A stretch of DNA of 64,000 nt from Protonemura montana (lineage: Eukaryota > Arthropoda > Insecta > Plecoptera > Nemouridae), in contig OX387608.1 of assembly GCA_947568835.1 (NCBI GenBank), positions 7,850,001 through 7,914,000 on the forward strand, read 5' to 3'. Positions 33,801-47,300 of this stretch are shown piece by piece (the stretch's first letter is position 1; each line of letters opens with the position of its first letter). The notes below the pieces were generated by a model. The model made no database searches. It was not told the origin of the DNA and was given only the letters and a program-made list of their open reading frames with translations. Both the position numbers and the translations under genes were made by a program.

Positions 33801-34296
33801 TTTTAGAAGTCACACCACTGTCCACTCTGACAGTAAGTTATTGAAAGGAAAAGAAGGAATTCATCTCGTGCATCAGCTTCGATGTTGCTTCTATGTTTTA
33901 TTTTCCCGACGGGCTAACCTTTGACTGTCAGGATGTCTCATGACCTTTGGCCGCTTCGCCGTGCCGCGTTTGTTGCCAGATCGGATTGCTCGATAATCCC
34001 AGATGGCCCTTAGCTATTTTCTATACAAGTTTTTCATAAACCTTGTTGAAATAATGCTTAAATTACAGAGACTGTGAGACGAGGTACCTGCTTCCAGTTT
34101 CAGTTTGTTCTTTCAGTGAGATCTTTTTTGAAATAAGATTTTCCAAAGTCTCTCAAATTAAATTTGTGTCAGACTCGCATTTGATTCTCATTCATCTTTT
34201 TTAAATTGTTTTACTAATCTAATTTTACCAATTGATTTTTACTTCTAATATCTTCAAGTTAGTTTAAAGGACAAATAACTCAGCCGTTCTAGGACT
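30827..34296. other. Gene-free stretch
   Basis: A frame of 121 codons at 31515-31880 has a good start context (AACAATGGCC) but no recognisable domain, and a long antisense frame overlaps it; I do not call it. A dispersed repeat shared with 63.77 kb lies at 33495-33670. The rest is AT-rich. Confidence 0.45.
33495..33670 (+). repeat. Dispersed repeat (copy 1)
   Basis: Shares TAAATCAATTTCCATGGCAA, GTGAAAGTCAGCTGTTTCTG and CGGCCCTAAGGCATTTTCT with 63770-63945 in the same orientation, over about 170 bp with scattered differences. Its class cannot be judged from two copies. Confidence 0.8.
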
Positions 34297-34660
34297 GATT
34301 GATTTGTGATCTTTAACGACTCCCTTTTTTGACAACGGGCACTGATTTCAGTGAATATTAATATGGTGTATAATGAACTTCACTTATTCAAGAAGGGAAC
34401 AGGGTAAATACGGTGCCGTACCCGCTTCCGAAGAGCGGTACAAAGTCAACAGCAGGATTCCTCCACAAATCCATGTTGTCGAGAGGTTGATAAGCAAGGC
34501 GTATGAAGTTGCTGTACTAACTTTCATCCCTCCAACCTCTATCCCAAACAGAACTGGTCATGTGTCTGATGGCCACCAATCCAATAACTGATCCAGCGCA
34601 ATGTTGCTTAACTTCGCTGATCTCACGAGGACCGGTGTTTCCAACATGCCGAACGGTTCT
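34297..34660 (-). mobile_element. 5S-derived SINE with shortened 3' half
   Basis: The right part (TCCTCCACAAATCCATGTTG, TTGATAAGCAAGGCGTATGA, CAGCGCAATGTTGCTTAACT, GTGTTTCCAACATGCCGAAC) is well preserved in minus orientation. The left part keeps the GATTTGTG-like tail and TTTGACAACGGGCACTG but has lost much of the middle. Confidence 0.85.
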
Positions 34661-37600
34661 GATATGTTGCAAAAGTATGTGCATGATTGAAAATTATTTT
34701 TTGTGGTGGTATCATTCTTTAAAAAACACGTCAGCAACGCCAATTGCTTAAATTCGATCGTGCCTATCGCAAATTCTGTACATCTGTGCTAACGTTAGCC
34801 TCTGTGGAGGAGTAGTAGCTTGCCTAACAGTCGTGAATCCAGCGAAAGACACGAGGAGGAGGAGATGCAGTTTATGTAGTTTCTAAAATGAGTCTTCGAA
34901 GAGCTTGGAGGATTAGTTTAAGTCAGAAAACTGTTATAGTAATTTATTTGTAGTCAAGCATTTTTAGAATTTTCCTCAAGTTCAATAATTTTTTGCAAGG
35001 CCGATTCCATAAAACAGATTCTCTGCAAAAGATCTGAATATAGCAATTTAATTTCAAATATGTGTCGAGCAAACAATGTGGCATTTTGTAACAAAGACAA
35101 AACTCTGTTAGCAGTAAATGACAGTCCCTGACATTGCCACGTTCACTCAGACAAAACTTCAGCCTCCATGACCTTGCCGAGAGACGTCGAGCAAATGTTC
35201 CACCACGCGGTGGTCTACGTCGACAGGACACGTGATGAAATTCAACCCTTGGCTTTAAACATGTCAAGATATCAAAATGAATCGCACATCAGCGCTCTCT
35301 AAGGAATCCGTCATCCCCAAAAGATGATTGCTGCATTGAGAATTGTGACATTTTTTCCGACGCCTCCACCACAACTTCTCACCACGGATTACATAAAAAA
35401 TATCAAGAATATTTTCAGCCACGGTGACTTTAAGGTTCACGAACAATTTTAGTGTGTCTTTTTTTTTTTAAAGAAATCTGACACTTGCGTTCCGGTTGCA
35501 TTTGTCCAATCAGATTTCAAAACAAATTTCTATAATATTCTGTAGCAAATAAGCTGATAACCTTAACCTCAAAATTGTATCCTCGTCGCTTCGCCATTGA
35601 CTCTGAAGTTTCGTCACCCGGAAATCATAAACCTTCCAGGAAGCCGGGCCAGAAAAGAAATACATCTTCGCCAAACTTCAAAACCAGCGACGCTAGTCAA
35701 TTCGGCGTCGTCGGCGTCTTTTCGCTAAGCGACTTCGCTCTGTGAACAAGACGTCGAACTGACGTCGACGTCGCTCTGGGGGTGGCGTCGATCTAGTAGC
35801 GCCCTGTTGCACGCGCCTTTTTATTGAGCGCGATTTAAAAATGGTTTCGAAAAACAGTTTGTCCAAGTTAAATATTTGAAAGCAAGTAAATGAAAACAAA
35901 GCCCAGTACAATGCCACATTAGGGTGCGTGGTTATTTATTAAAAAAGAAATGTCTTATCTCGAATCAACATCTCTTAAATTAAGTGCTTTTGACAAATTA
36001 CGATATCCTTCTGCAGTAACGCTGTTGTATGGACCTTCAGAGGAACAAGGTAAAGTGGTGGTCTGCTCATTGTTCTTTTTTTATTATTAGGAACACTTCT
36101 ATACTTTCAAAAATGATTCCCAAACAATTTTGAGAGGTAAGTAGTGTTCCTAGTAATAAAATATCCCGCGCATTGCAAGCGTTTGCAATGCAGATTCCAC
36201 AGCTCATTGCTCTGTTGGACAGAAGCTAGCCTCGAGCCGGCACCGCGCTCACCCTACGGTCTCTTCTCGCTAGGTGTAGTATATAATCTTACAAGGACAG
36301 CGCCAACATGGTGTTGCTGAAAACGCATGGTGTTTCAGTTGAAATAGGTGCTGCTTTTGAACGCAAACATACACACAAAAAAACATTCCCCTTTGGATTT
36401 GAGTTTATAGTGAAATTGAAGATTTCCTTTTGCTCGCGACGCCAATGCATATCTGTTTGACAGGTGTGCAGGCTGTGTGTCTACGCCGGGTTTACCCCCA
36501 TATACATTCTAGGCTTTATCATGATTGATGAGAAGACATTTTTTTCATTTGGAATTCCCATTTTTTTGTTCATTAAAAAAAACAGCGCTGCAAAACTAGT
36601 CTTGAAATCAGGTTGAAATCTAAAGAAGCAGTGTTTTTTTTTTGAAAGCAACTTGATCTGTCACAGCAAAGATGCTTGTGACATCTACAAAACTCAACTT
36701 GCATTTCATATCTGGTTATCAAAACGATCTACTATGAGTATAATAGATTAAAAATATGAATCTAACGCTTAGTCAAAAAAGGTACAACAATGCTTAATCA
36801 TCATGGACCCGAAATGACACATGTCTTAACAAAAAAAAGCAGTAATTCTTTGATGATTTTAAGTATTTGACTCTGACATTTACTTGACTAGTCATGAAAG
36901 GTGCTTACAGCGAAACGAAATCATTTTAATTTCCAGATTTGTGATTACTTTTATGCAATTTTTGGTGAATCAAACGAGGGAACTGCAACTGGGCTAAACA
37001 GGCGACCCCGCTAAATTGACAAGTTTTAGCATCACTCCACCATAAATATTGTGTAGTATAATTAAAGTGATACAGTTTCGAGACCCACTCATCCTTATCA
37101 ACGTATTATTTTTATTGAGAATGCAATTCTGTCATTTTAATCGATGAACTAACAATCAAAACTAGACAACTAGTTTTATAAAAATAATATGCACAATGGC
37201 ACGGCGAATTTAAAATATTTTTGTTATTCAAGGTTAATGGCTAATTAATTCAAAACTGGTGTAAACCCATTCTGAATGTTGAACCGTGCATTTGGTGTGA
37301 CGCGATCATCTCAAGTCGTCCCACTTTGAAATTTTCGCGTTTTTTTTTCTCCACTGGTCTGATTCTTTGCCTGCGGACCCGGAAAGAGATTTTTGCTATA
37401 GGAAGGCGAGAGAATTCATCACAGATATGATGCATAGGTCGGCGACTATTGTGCAATCGAAGGTGAATTCAAGTCCACAGAAACCAGTTTTGGCAAAGAT
37501 ACTGACTTAGGTATACCTACAGATTGCGAAAAAAAAATACAATTAGACACACAATTTAAAAAAAAAAATACAGTATCTAATTACCGCGTTATGCATGTTA

Positions 37601-39398
37601 TAGAAAATGTAATTTTTATTTCTAAAATATGGCCACCGTTAGTATTTGTTCGTTTACATCAGATTAGATCACTTTGGAGCAAAATGGTTGACGTTTTCCT
37701 GCACCAGCCTAGGAAGTGGGTGGTGTGACTTGGAACAAGAACAAATGAATAATGTTAAAGATGATCCAATCTGCTCTGAACTATTTCACTCTGATAAACT
37801 TTGATAAAATAAAATGCAGGCACAACCGAACAAGGCTTTTGTAAGCCTTGTGGAAAGTGAGACATAAAATTGACATCTTTAGTGGCTTAGAAAAACTCTA
37901 TTCACGGCAGCTTAGTGTAATTTGCTCTTGTCACTTCAGTACATGAACAGTTGAACCAAACTTGCAATGTTATGAAAACACAGATGCATTTTGTTCCAGT
38001 CGTCACTGCAACTTGATGTGAACATTTAGTAAGTTGATAGAAAAACAAGATTCCTAACGATGTTTTCAAATCGAAATGATCCCATTGGAAAGTGATGCTG
38101 ATACGTGGACGGGCAATTAACGGTCGACCGGTTGAGTGCCTCATTAATTCGTTTCGATTCGATGCAGGATTCCATCGAAAACAAGCCCAAAATTGAGACA
38201 TTGGCCTTCACAGTGATGTAAAGCTCACGCATTTTGATTGGTATGAAAAATGCTTCTGACTGTGGCACATGAGTTGAATTTGCCTCGAATTATTTCCCTT
38301 CGCATTACCTTACCAGAATGTTGATATAAAAATCAGGATAAAGATACGAACAAATTGATGATAAATTCTTTGCTTAGATGGAAAGAACGAAAAAAAATTG
38401 AAATGCAATTATAAAATCGAAGTCCTTCCATAAGAACCATTTTTATCGTTTGAGCTGGTAGAATTATTTCAAACATAACTTGCACATCTTCTCTCACTCT
38501 AATTTGTATACCTGTAACTCAAAATTATTTCCCTGCCCTTCAAAAGACAAGCTAATTGCTCAAGGCAGCCATTTTTTGTAAATTTAAAACATCTCCGCAT
38601 CGGGTTCCCAGCACGGCCAGCCCCTGCACTTATGAAACGATAATAAACAATCCAGCCTTAGCGTCCGGTCGCCATGCAAACAGGTTGCTGGTAAACCATG
38701 CCAATAAACAAGCGATATGTCGCGGTTGAGCCAAATTTGGAGTCCATCTTGCCGTGCTATTGGGAGGGGTTGAGTGCGCAAAATCCGTGCGCAGAATAGA
38801 TATGTCATAATCAAATCAGAAATGGTTTATTTTTAATATTGGTGCTTGTAAAGCCGAGTTTTTTTTTTTATGGTTTGGGGAGATGCAATAGTGAAAAAAA
38901 ATTAAGGAATTATATAAGAGTTTTAAAATTTCGGAAACCTGCGAAGAGTGTATATGCCTTCATCTTTATATACAACAAGGTGCTAGAGGTGGTGTACATT
39001 ATTTTTGGAATGACGATTTCGGTCGATGCACAATCATTGAGAGAGAGAAATTGAGACTTTGAGAGAGGAAGGCATGTATGGCACCTGCGTATTTATCCTT
39101 GTAATTATCCATCCTATTTCAGATCTAACCAATAATCTACCTAGAAAATCAACAGCAGACGCATTTTACTCGTCCATAGCTTCATTGGGTTTTCTTTTTG
39201 GAAATAAATGAACCGAAATTCTGAGAAGGGTGGTTGTAATACACAAAATGACAAAACGGAAATTATAAGTCTGGATTTGTTACCTGTTTCAAAAGGTGAC
39301 AATTTTCGTAAATTTGATTGGTTAGCAAACTTTTGAAGAGATTTTTCTGAAAAAAAAACAGAGGTTTCAAGTTAGAAACATAAAGATTTTTTTTTTTT
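34661..39398. other. Gene-free stretch
   Basis: 35580-35830 is rich in CpG and GACGTCG words. At 36080-36192 an inverted TTATTATTAGGAACACTT / GTGTTCCTAGTAATAA pair precedes CCCGCGCATTGCAAGCGTTT, the tail of the tRNA-like SINE family, marking a decayed relative. Remaining open frames are short and unrecognised. Confidence 0.45.
36085..36192 (+). mobile_element. Decayed relative of the tRNA-like SINE (tail and inverted ends)
   Basis: ATAAAATATCCCGCGCATTG and CAAGCGTTTGCAAT match the tails at 30770 and 39541. An inverted ATTATTAGGAACACTT pair takes the place of the ATTATTATCAACACTATA pair of the better copies. No tRNA-like head is visible. Confidence 0.5.
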
Positions 39399-39593
39399 AT
39401 TATTATCAACACTATAACCAGTGTCTAAATAGTGTCCAAATAGCTCAATGGTTCAGAGCAACACCCGCGATAGGTGGAAATCTGTGTTCGAGTCCCCGTT
39501 TGGGCATCAATTTCTGAGACGGCTATAGTGTTGATAATAATAAAATACCCCGCGCATTGCAAGCGTTTGCAATTTAAATAAGATTTCATCCTA
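39398..39593 (+). mobile_element. tRNA-like SINE, best preserved copy
   Basis: The head at 39433-39504 folds as a tRNA: acceptor GTCCAAA pairs with TTTGGGC, the D arm is GCTC/GAGC and the anticodon stem CACC/GGTG. A box TAGCTCAATGG and B box GTTCGAGTC both match the pol III consensus exactly. The loop lacks the usual T before the anticodon position, so it is not a working tRNA gene. The downstream GGCTATAGTGTTGATAATAA is the reverse complement of the sequence just upstream (39399-39420), so the copy is bounded by a short inverted repeat. The acceptor and D arm look closest to a lysine tRNA; that is tentative. Confidence 0.78.
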
Positions 39594-41127
39594 ATAAAGG
39601 AATTTCACAAAAATTCCATCAAAATCTGAGCTATTATTTGGCATGTAGAGCGCTGATAGGTAACATTTGTAAGGGTTAATGAAACTGAAGATTTTGCTTT
39701 GCTCTTGCTTCAATTTTTGTTGCAGCCTTGTTATTGTTTTGTTTGGTAGTCTCACGTTATAACCATGACTGAACCCTATCCACAGACCAGTTGACGAGTT
39801 GACCTCGGTATATTTGAAAGATCTGCTGTCCGAGAGGGATCGATAGAAATCGAGGCAAGGTCGACACCGACACCTCGCGACGCATGTTGCGTGGCCACGC
39901 ACGTTGTTTTGCAACGACTGTCACGCGTGCGACCGTGTTCTATGAGCAGAGATCGTTTCTCAAAACAAGATCCCGATCTTTCTGTTGGAGTATTTGCTTA
40001 ACCATGGAAGGATTTTTTAACTCGCTATTGAAGAGTATTGAATATGTGACTCGAGAGCTTGAATTTTTGGGTTCTCTTTCTCTGTTTCATAATCTGTTTT
40101 CATAATCTGTCTCTGTTTCACTGGGTTTTCATAATCATTTTTTTATCAGCGTTGCATGGATATTTTTCCACATTGCACTATCGGAGACAGGCAAGAAAAG
40201 GCTGCAGATATTTCGCGGAGGTCTAAAATATGTGTTGATTTGGTATATCTCGGAAAAATCCGAGAAACAAAATTATGTTTTGAATTTTATCATAAGAGTT
40301 TCAATCTAGACTTTTATGTACTACCTACAGCAAGGCCAAACTTGATCGTAAATTGTCATTAAGCAAAAATAAAACTTAGACGTTTTTTTCCTCATATCTT
40401 GTCAGTATCACAAAATTTTCATTCACTGCGCCGGACCACGCAAACTAAACCAACCAATCAAATCGCCCGTTAGAGGAGTGAAACATCGCCACCGTGAACT
40501 GTCGCCCGTAACCCGGTTTCCCATTGGTCGAACCGGTACTCCGTGGTAAAGCCATCCGCGTTCTCGACCAGCCATCTGCGAGACTCACCACTCTTTAGCT
40601 TAAGTCCCGAAGGTGAACTCCATTTTATCGGTGAATTCAACGGATGGCAATCGGTGGCGGAATCGAGAGATTCGTCCTTGTCGTTCAAAACTGTGAACTT
40701 CACTTTCTTGTCGGTAAACGAGACAATGGTGGTCGCGCCGGAATCTCTCCTACTAGTTTCGTTGCTCAGTTCCCCACGACCCTCTGACTAGAGAAGACAC
40801 CGCGAAGACACATTTTTGAATGGAAGACTCGTTGCCTCCTCCGGGACGCTAGAGAAAAAACTGCGCGATCGGCAGCAAAAACAAAAAGCAGCTAAACACG
40901 GTGCAGTGTAATTTATCAGTGCGTTGCAATTAATCATATCTTGCGCTTGCTAGTCGTGCCGCGGTAATTGTAAACAGTACTTGCACGGCACGCGCCGGCG
41001 TTCAGATTTTTTACAGTGATTTAACAAGTGAAGAATCGTTTTTAATATATTTCTTTTCTTTTCATCTTAAGCCGCCGATTGTTTTTTAAAAGAAGCTTCG
41101 CTGTAAATCAAAGTGTAACAACCTAAT
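39594..41127. other. Upstream region of the NRF-6-like gene
   Basis: 40440-41000 is markedly richer in GC and CpG than the flanks. It lies 130-690 bp upstream of the start codon, so it probably includes the promoter and 5' leader. TCAGTG (near 40917) and TTCAGATT (near 41001) are possible initiator-like sites. Open frames on both strands (minus 40470-40790, plus 40543-40791) are not supported as genes. Confidence 0.4.
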
Positions 41128-41365
41128 ATGAGTCGTTGGCAAAGTGCTATGCGTTGGCTCGTCGTAGCGTTGGTGGCGTTGGCGGCGCATGGCGTCGCGA
41201 CGTCCGCCAACGTCGACGTCGTTGCCAACGCCGATGTGTATGTTGGTGAGGAGATCTTTCCGTCGCTTCCGATTGTTGCCATCTGGTCGAAGAATCGTCA
41301 GTGCAGAGATGATAGTCAAAAGCTGCTGGTGAATCTGCGTAATTCGACCACGTGGGCGATGCAGA
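41128..41365 (+). CDS. NRF-6-like gene, coding exon 1 (aa 1-79)
   Basis: Encodes a hydrophobic signal peptide (MRWLVVALVALAAHG core) and the start of the extracellular domain. It ends after one base of codon 80 at A|GTGAGT. A second ATG at 41149 (residue 8), directly before the hydrophobic core, is an alternative start. The exon has several GTCG/GACG words. Confidence 0.93.
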
Positions 41366-44300
41366 GTGAGTTTTTGGGGATTTTCATTTGTATTTTTTAT
41401 TTATCAACACCTTAATTTTATAATGGCGGTGCTGTTGATGGCTGATTCACAAAAGCTCTTACTTAACGGTTAGGGGTGGTATTAGCCGGCACAGTGATTT
41501 TCTTTAAACCACTGGTCTTTTTTTATGTTTTGAACTTTTGCAAACGAATAATTTTAGACAACACACGAAGAACGAACAAAAGTTGTTTACACGGTCGTTG
41601 CTTGAAAACGGTCTATTTTGGTGATATAGAAATACGTACACAAAATATGAAAGGGACTTATTCTACCTAATTTAACCTCGACCTACACAAATAAGTTTGT
41701 CTAAAAGAGGATATGTTTTAATTTTCATCCCCTACATTTTGATTGGGGGTGTTCTACTGGAATCAAGATCCCCGGTGCTGCACGCTGTTCCGTCGCAAAG
41801 GGCGTGCATTCCTAGAACTTAATGACAATCTAGCTTTCAGTTTGTCTTGTTTACATGGAGAGAAATACTCTTTTGTAATTTCCAGATGCTTACCACCTGT
41901 GTCCAATGGGAGCTCACAAAATTACCCAGATTACACCTTTATTATCTTTGGATTCACCTTTTTTTATCGTTTTACTTTAAAAATCAAATCGTGGGTGCCA
42001 CGAGCGGTCTTCTGCGATAAAAATTCTCGCGAAGGCTAAAAAAAAATGTTTTTCATGTGGGTCCACGGTGAGAAGGAACAATTCTTCGATAGGCCCAGAA
42101 AAATTCCATAGTTTGCCAAAAACGCGAGGTCAAAAAAAAAAACACCGATCACGGAACTTGGTTTTAAGAAAAACTATTTGAAATGGGGTTTGAATGCTAA
42201 CTAAATTTAGAGAAATTTAGTTGTCCTTTATTTAGCATTCAAAACCCATTTCAAATAGTTTTTCTTAAAACTAGTGCTCAGGATAAATCAAGTAGACATG
42301 AGTCTAAAAACCATCACGGAACTTGGTGATTACTGGAAATTTTGACGGATAACCTTGATTGTCGCTCAAAGTGTGCTAGGATTAAACCGTCTCGCCCCTT
42401 AGCAACCGCCAATCAAAAACACGCAAAGAATTATAAACCAAGAAGACAAATTAACATTCAAATCTGTTCGTTGCATCAAAACAAGTCTTTAATCCAGTCG
42501 CCATGACAAGAGAAACTCTCAAGTAACTTGTCAGTCAACTTTTGACAGTGAATTGCACTGGACTTTTTGACAAAACGAAGTGGACACAATCATGTCGCCG
42601 GACTCATCTAACTTGGCTGGTTGTTCAGACATTGACCGGAGCGTATAAAGAAATATGCATAACTCGATTTTACCTCGAGTTGGGTAAAACAACTCCAAAC
42701 CTGCTCCATCGTCTTCCAGCCACCATAAAATACAAGTCCATATGCAACATAACATACAAAAAAAATTCGAAAATATTCGCTTAAGATCTCAAGGTTTGCG
42801 AATTGTGGTCCATAATAAATAACAATACTGTGAAGGCTAGAAATTTGCAGATGCTTCGGAATCGTGATGAGCAATCGCAAAAAAAAAGGCTTCATCCATG
42901 TTTTTTTTTTTTTTAATATTTAATCGAAACTGGCGACACCTCTTGTGATGTTGGCATTGGTTGCCGTGAAAAGTCGGGCGTTTCATCATTAATCGTCCGT
43001 TTAGAGAGTCATTTAATGGGAAGGATACATGCCTACCTAAAAATATATTTTTCTATTTGATTCGAGTATCTACAGCTCTAAGCCAACAATGAATTGTCTG
43101 ACTTCAATTTTACCAGCAGGCTGGATCCTATGCTCTATCCAGGTATTTGAGATTCTTATGGAAATTAAAGTCACAAAATGAGAGTGAAGAAATCGGGAAA
43201 TAAACCAAATATCTCAGAGCTTACTTTTAGGCTCAAAATTATAACATATCAGTATGTTTTAGGTAATGATTTAGTTTCGGCACACGAGTTGTATTTTTTC
43301 AAAAATGTTATCTAGTTTGTCATAAACGTCGTCCTGAGCTTTAGTAAAAAGTGAATCTTTTGGAACTAATTTTGGCAAGTGATGAAATTAAAAAAAAAAA
43401 AACTCAGTTGTTCCATGATTTAATAATTGATTTACAACTGTTTTAAATTTTAACATTCATACTCCAAAATGTTGGCCAGAAATTTCCTGGGAAAATAATC
43501 TAAAATCCCTAATGGTATTTCCTTTTAAGAAACTATAAATCTTGGATGATCTTCGGGTCGTATCGGTCGTCGATCCTAACGTTAATTCTTAGAACCAAGC
43601 GTTACACACGGCCTTTTAATTGCCACACCTGTTAAATTCGTTGCAATTAGCAGGTGCATAAAGATGACTCTGTCAAGAAAACTATAAATGCAATACTACT
43701 TACAAGCAATTTATCATCTCTCTAGCATATACCTATAGGTTGCTTTCAACGCTTGCTTATCTAAAATCAACAGAACTGTCAAAGATCATTAATTTCCGTT
43801 TCTGGAAACGTCTAAATTATTTCTTACATTATGCATAATTTTCCTCATTTTTTAACTACAAATCCGTACACAAAAACTGAACGCGGTTTCATATAAAATC
43901 CAAGCAAAGCATTTCGTTCTCGACTAGTTTTATGTAAATTTACATAGTGCGTAACGCGAGCATCCGATTCTAGGCCGTGTAGAGGCATCTCCGCGCTAAC
44001 CGGTCTGTCTTTATTGCTTCAAAGACTTGTTCTTTAGCGGCGAGTATTGCAACGCGATCCTCTCGGCAAGCACCGGTCGACGTTTACCCGGACTTGAACT
44101 CAACGCGGTGTCCGTCGATGACGATACGGTTTAAGTAGGCTGACCGAGCTGCGAAGGAGTACGTAAGGAGGTTTATGTTGAGTGAGGAGATTGTGTTATT
44201 GTGATTTTTAATCGATTATATAAGTTTTTTTGGGAGTTTAGGATTGGGTAGGCTTTAGATTTGACGAAGGATCTTTTAAGTTGATATGACATTGAAGGAA

Positions 44301-47300
44301 GCGGTGCGTAAAACTGCTTGCAATTCGGTCACACGTTTGAGTGCATGGCCCCTTTTTTAACAATTATACAAAAAAAAAATAAAAAAAAAGATTTGCTAAA
44401 GTTTGGATGACCGATATGTATAAAACAAGGTTCGCACTAACAAATTGCCTGCAACTAACTAAAAAAAAATGCGGTCAAAGAATAATCGTTTAGTTAGCAA
44501 AGAGTAGAATGAAAAACATAAAAAAAAATATAGAATTTTGATTTGCGGCAAAATTAAGTTGTAGAAGCGAAAATCTTGAAGTTGTATTTTTTTGAAAAAT
44601 TTGAAGAAAAATGCGTTGCATGGTCAAGTTTTGAAATAAAGTTGCACAAAATTGTGAGTAACCGGATAAATCTGTTAAAATTTAGTGTGGTTCAATTTGA
44701 TGAATATACCTTACTTATGGTCAGCTTAACAATGTCCAGCAGACGCCGGCGGTTAAGATGAAAAGTGTAGTATCCGATTGGCTGTGACCATGGTTATAAA
44801 TCTTTAGCTGGCAGTTAAATTTAAACTGGGCATTAGTATCTTCCAGCCGGGCTTTGTCAAACTGGTCCTTAGTCCTTAGTCCTTGGTCCTTGGTCCTTGC
44901 GTTGTCCGCCCAGTGGAAGAAATATGTTCATTCGCCAAAATTTTTAAGTTTCAAAAGAATAATGCAAAGAAGTTTAACATCAAAGATCCTTTAATTGTAA
45001 TTATTTAATATTCAGTGTTGAAATACCCGGAGAAACATAAGATAGCAGAATATAAGGCTTTATCAGGCAATTTCAGCATCTCCATGGCTACCAAACGTTA
45101 AATCTACCATTGAACCTCCTAAGCTGGGTCAAGATATACCCGTGGTAACATAAGATAGCAGAATTGAGAAGCTCTGTCAGGCAATCTCAGCATCTCCATG
45201 GCTACCAAACGTTAAATCTACCATTGAACCTCCTAAGCTGGGTCAAGATATACCCGTGGTAACATAAGATAGCAGAATTGAGAAGCTCTGTCAGGCGATC
45301 TCAGCATCTCCATGGCTACCAAACGTTGAATCTACCATTGAACCTCCTATGCTAGGTCATGATATACCCGTGGTAACATAAGATAGCAGAATTGAGAAGC
45401 TCTGCCAGGCGATCTCAGCATCTTTAGGCTACCAAACGTTGAATCTACCATTGAACCTCCTATGCTAGGCCATGACATACCCGTGGTAACATAAGATAGC
45501 AGAATTGAGAAGCTCTGTCAGGCGATCTCAGCATCTCCATGGCTGCCAAACTTTGGATGAACCATTGAATCTCATATGCTTCGACAATCATTTTTGTTTT
45601 CAAAGTTGACAACGAAAATACCTACCTTTGGAAAAGTTAGGTACAAATATTTCAGTGTCCAGACATTTGACAAGGTTTGTTTTTCAAAACATGCTTTACA
45701 TTTCTAGTCACAATAATATGACGAACAGTGTTTTTCCCCATATTTCATCCGACCGAATGCTAGTTATTCGGACAAAACAACATTTATGTTGCAAAACGCG
45801 CCTTGCGGATTTCGACTTTAAGAGAGAGAGTAGGGATGTCTACGTGCGTACTAGTGCGTGTTACATGCGTACAGTAACATGTTTGTCTCGTACGCGTGTA
45901 GTTGGCATGGTTTCATATCAAAGATCCGTAGAAAAATATTGAAAACATTTTTCATTTGAAATTGAAATTGAAAAAAAGTAAAATTTGAAAAATTTGAAAT
46001 TGTTATTATTTTTACTGTGGATATCTAACACATTTGATGGTACTGGCATAACGGTAATGTGCCGCCAAATGACTACTTTACCGAGAAAAAATGGAGGATG
46101 CTATTAGGCAGTCACCGTCGTTTCCAGAGCTAAGAAATTTCACTTCTTATTTTAATCTCTATTAATGCTAACCTCAAGAATTGATAAACATGTATCGATA
46201 TTTTGAGCAGTAATTATTTATTTATTGAGGTTTATTTAAAATAACGGTCGCAAGCGACAACGAGTGGCAACTACCGGTCCCACGCATTGCCGGCTCATTT
46301 TCTCAGCAGACGTTTTAACATCAGCGCTATGACAATTAGTAGTACCTAAAGTAGCTAAACTGACTGTAGCACTAACATTTCAGAGCTGGCTAGTCAAAGA
46401 CTTGGTCATTAAAAGCAAGATTTTATGAGTACTAATGAAATGGGGATTTCCGTTATTGAAGCAATTTTGATCTTTAAGAAATGATTAACGACAATCAATT
46501 TAAAGCGGATACAGCCGTTGGCTTTGCTATCTTTAGAAGTCCAATTATAATAATTTTCTATTCAAAATGAATCGTTTCTAATTCACAAAGTAGGTTTGAG
46601 ACCCGTGGTTGATTGCTAGACAGTCAATTTTAAATATAATATCGATTGGTTAGACCCTCCAGCAAGTGAGAAAGATCCAAGCCTTTAATCTTATGTTTGT
46701 CCAGTTAATTGCTTTAATAACAGGGTCTAAACATCATGCGTAAATTGCCAAGTTCTCGGCTTGTTAAGTGCGTAGCTATAGTGCGTAGCTTTAGTGCGTA
46801 TCAAGTGGTCAAGTCCGCTTCGATAAACATTTTTTTTTACGTTAGCTTTTCGGAAAAAGAGCTATTTTTGTGGCCGTTAATTTTAATATGGAGCTATTAT
46901 TAAAATCCTTGTAAAAGCGGAAAGCTCTGTTTTTTTGTAACAGGAAGTATAACTTAAATCAGATTTAAAAACACCGGTTTTCGTGAGAGCATCAATGTTA
47001 AGCAACACTCACCATGAGTCAGGTGTTGGATGAGTGGCCATGATACACATGGCCAGAGAGGTTGGAGGGATGAAAGTTAGTACAGCAACTTAATTTACAT
47101 TGCTTATCAACCTCTCAACTGCATGGATTTGTGGAAGAATCCTGTTGTTCGCGTTGTACTGTCATTCGGAGGGGACGTTAAGCTGGTGGTCCGCTTGGTG
47201 CTTTCGATAGGAGAAGACTTTGTGCCGGTGCTGGGTTTCCCTTCCTCCCTTCTAGGTTAGGTAAGGTTTATCATCATCCTCATCTTCATCCACTCTTTAA

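Noticed and set aside
39433-39504. A functional tRNA gene
   Set aside because: The fold and both boxes are good, but the anticodon loop lacks the usual T33 and other copies share the same tail, so it is a SINE head.
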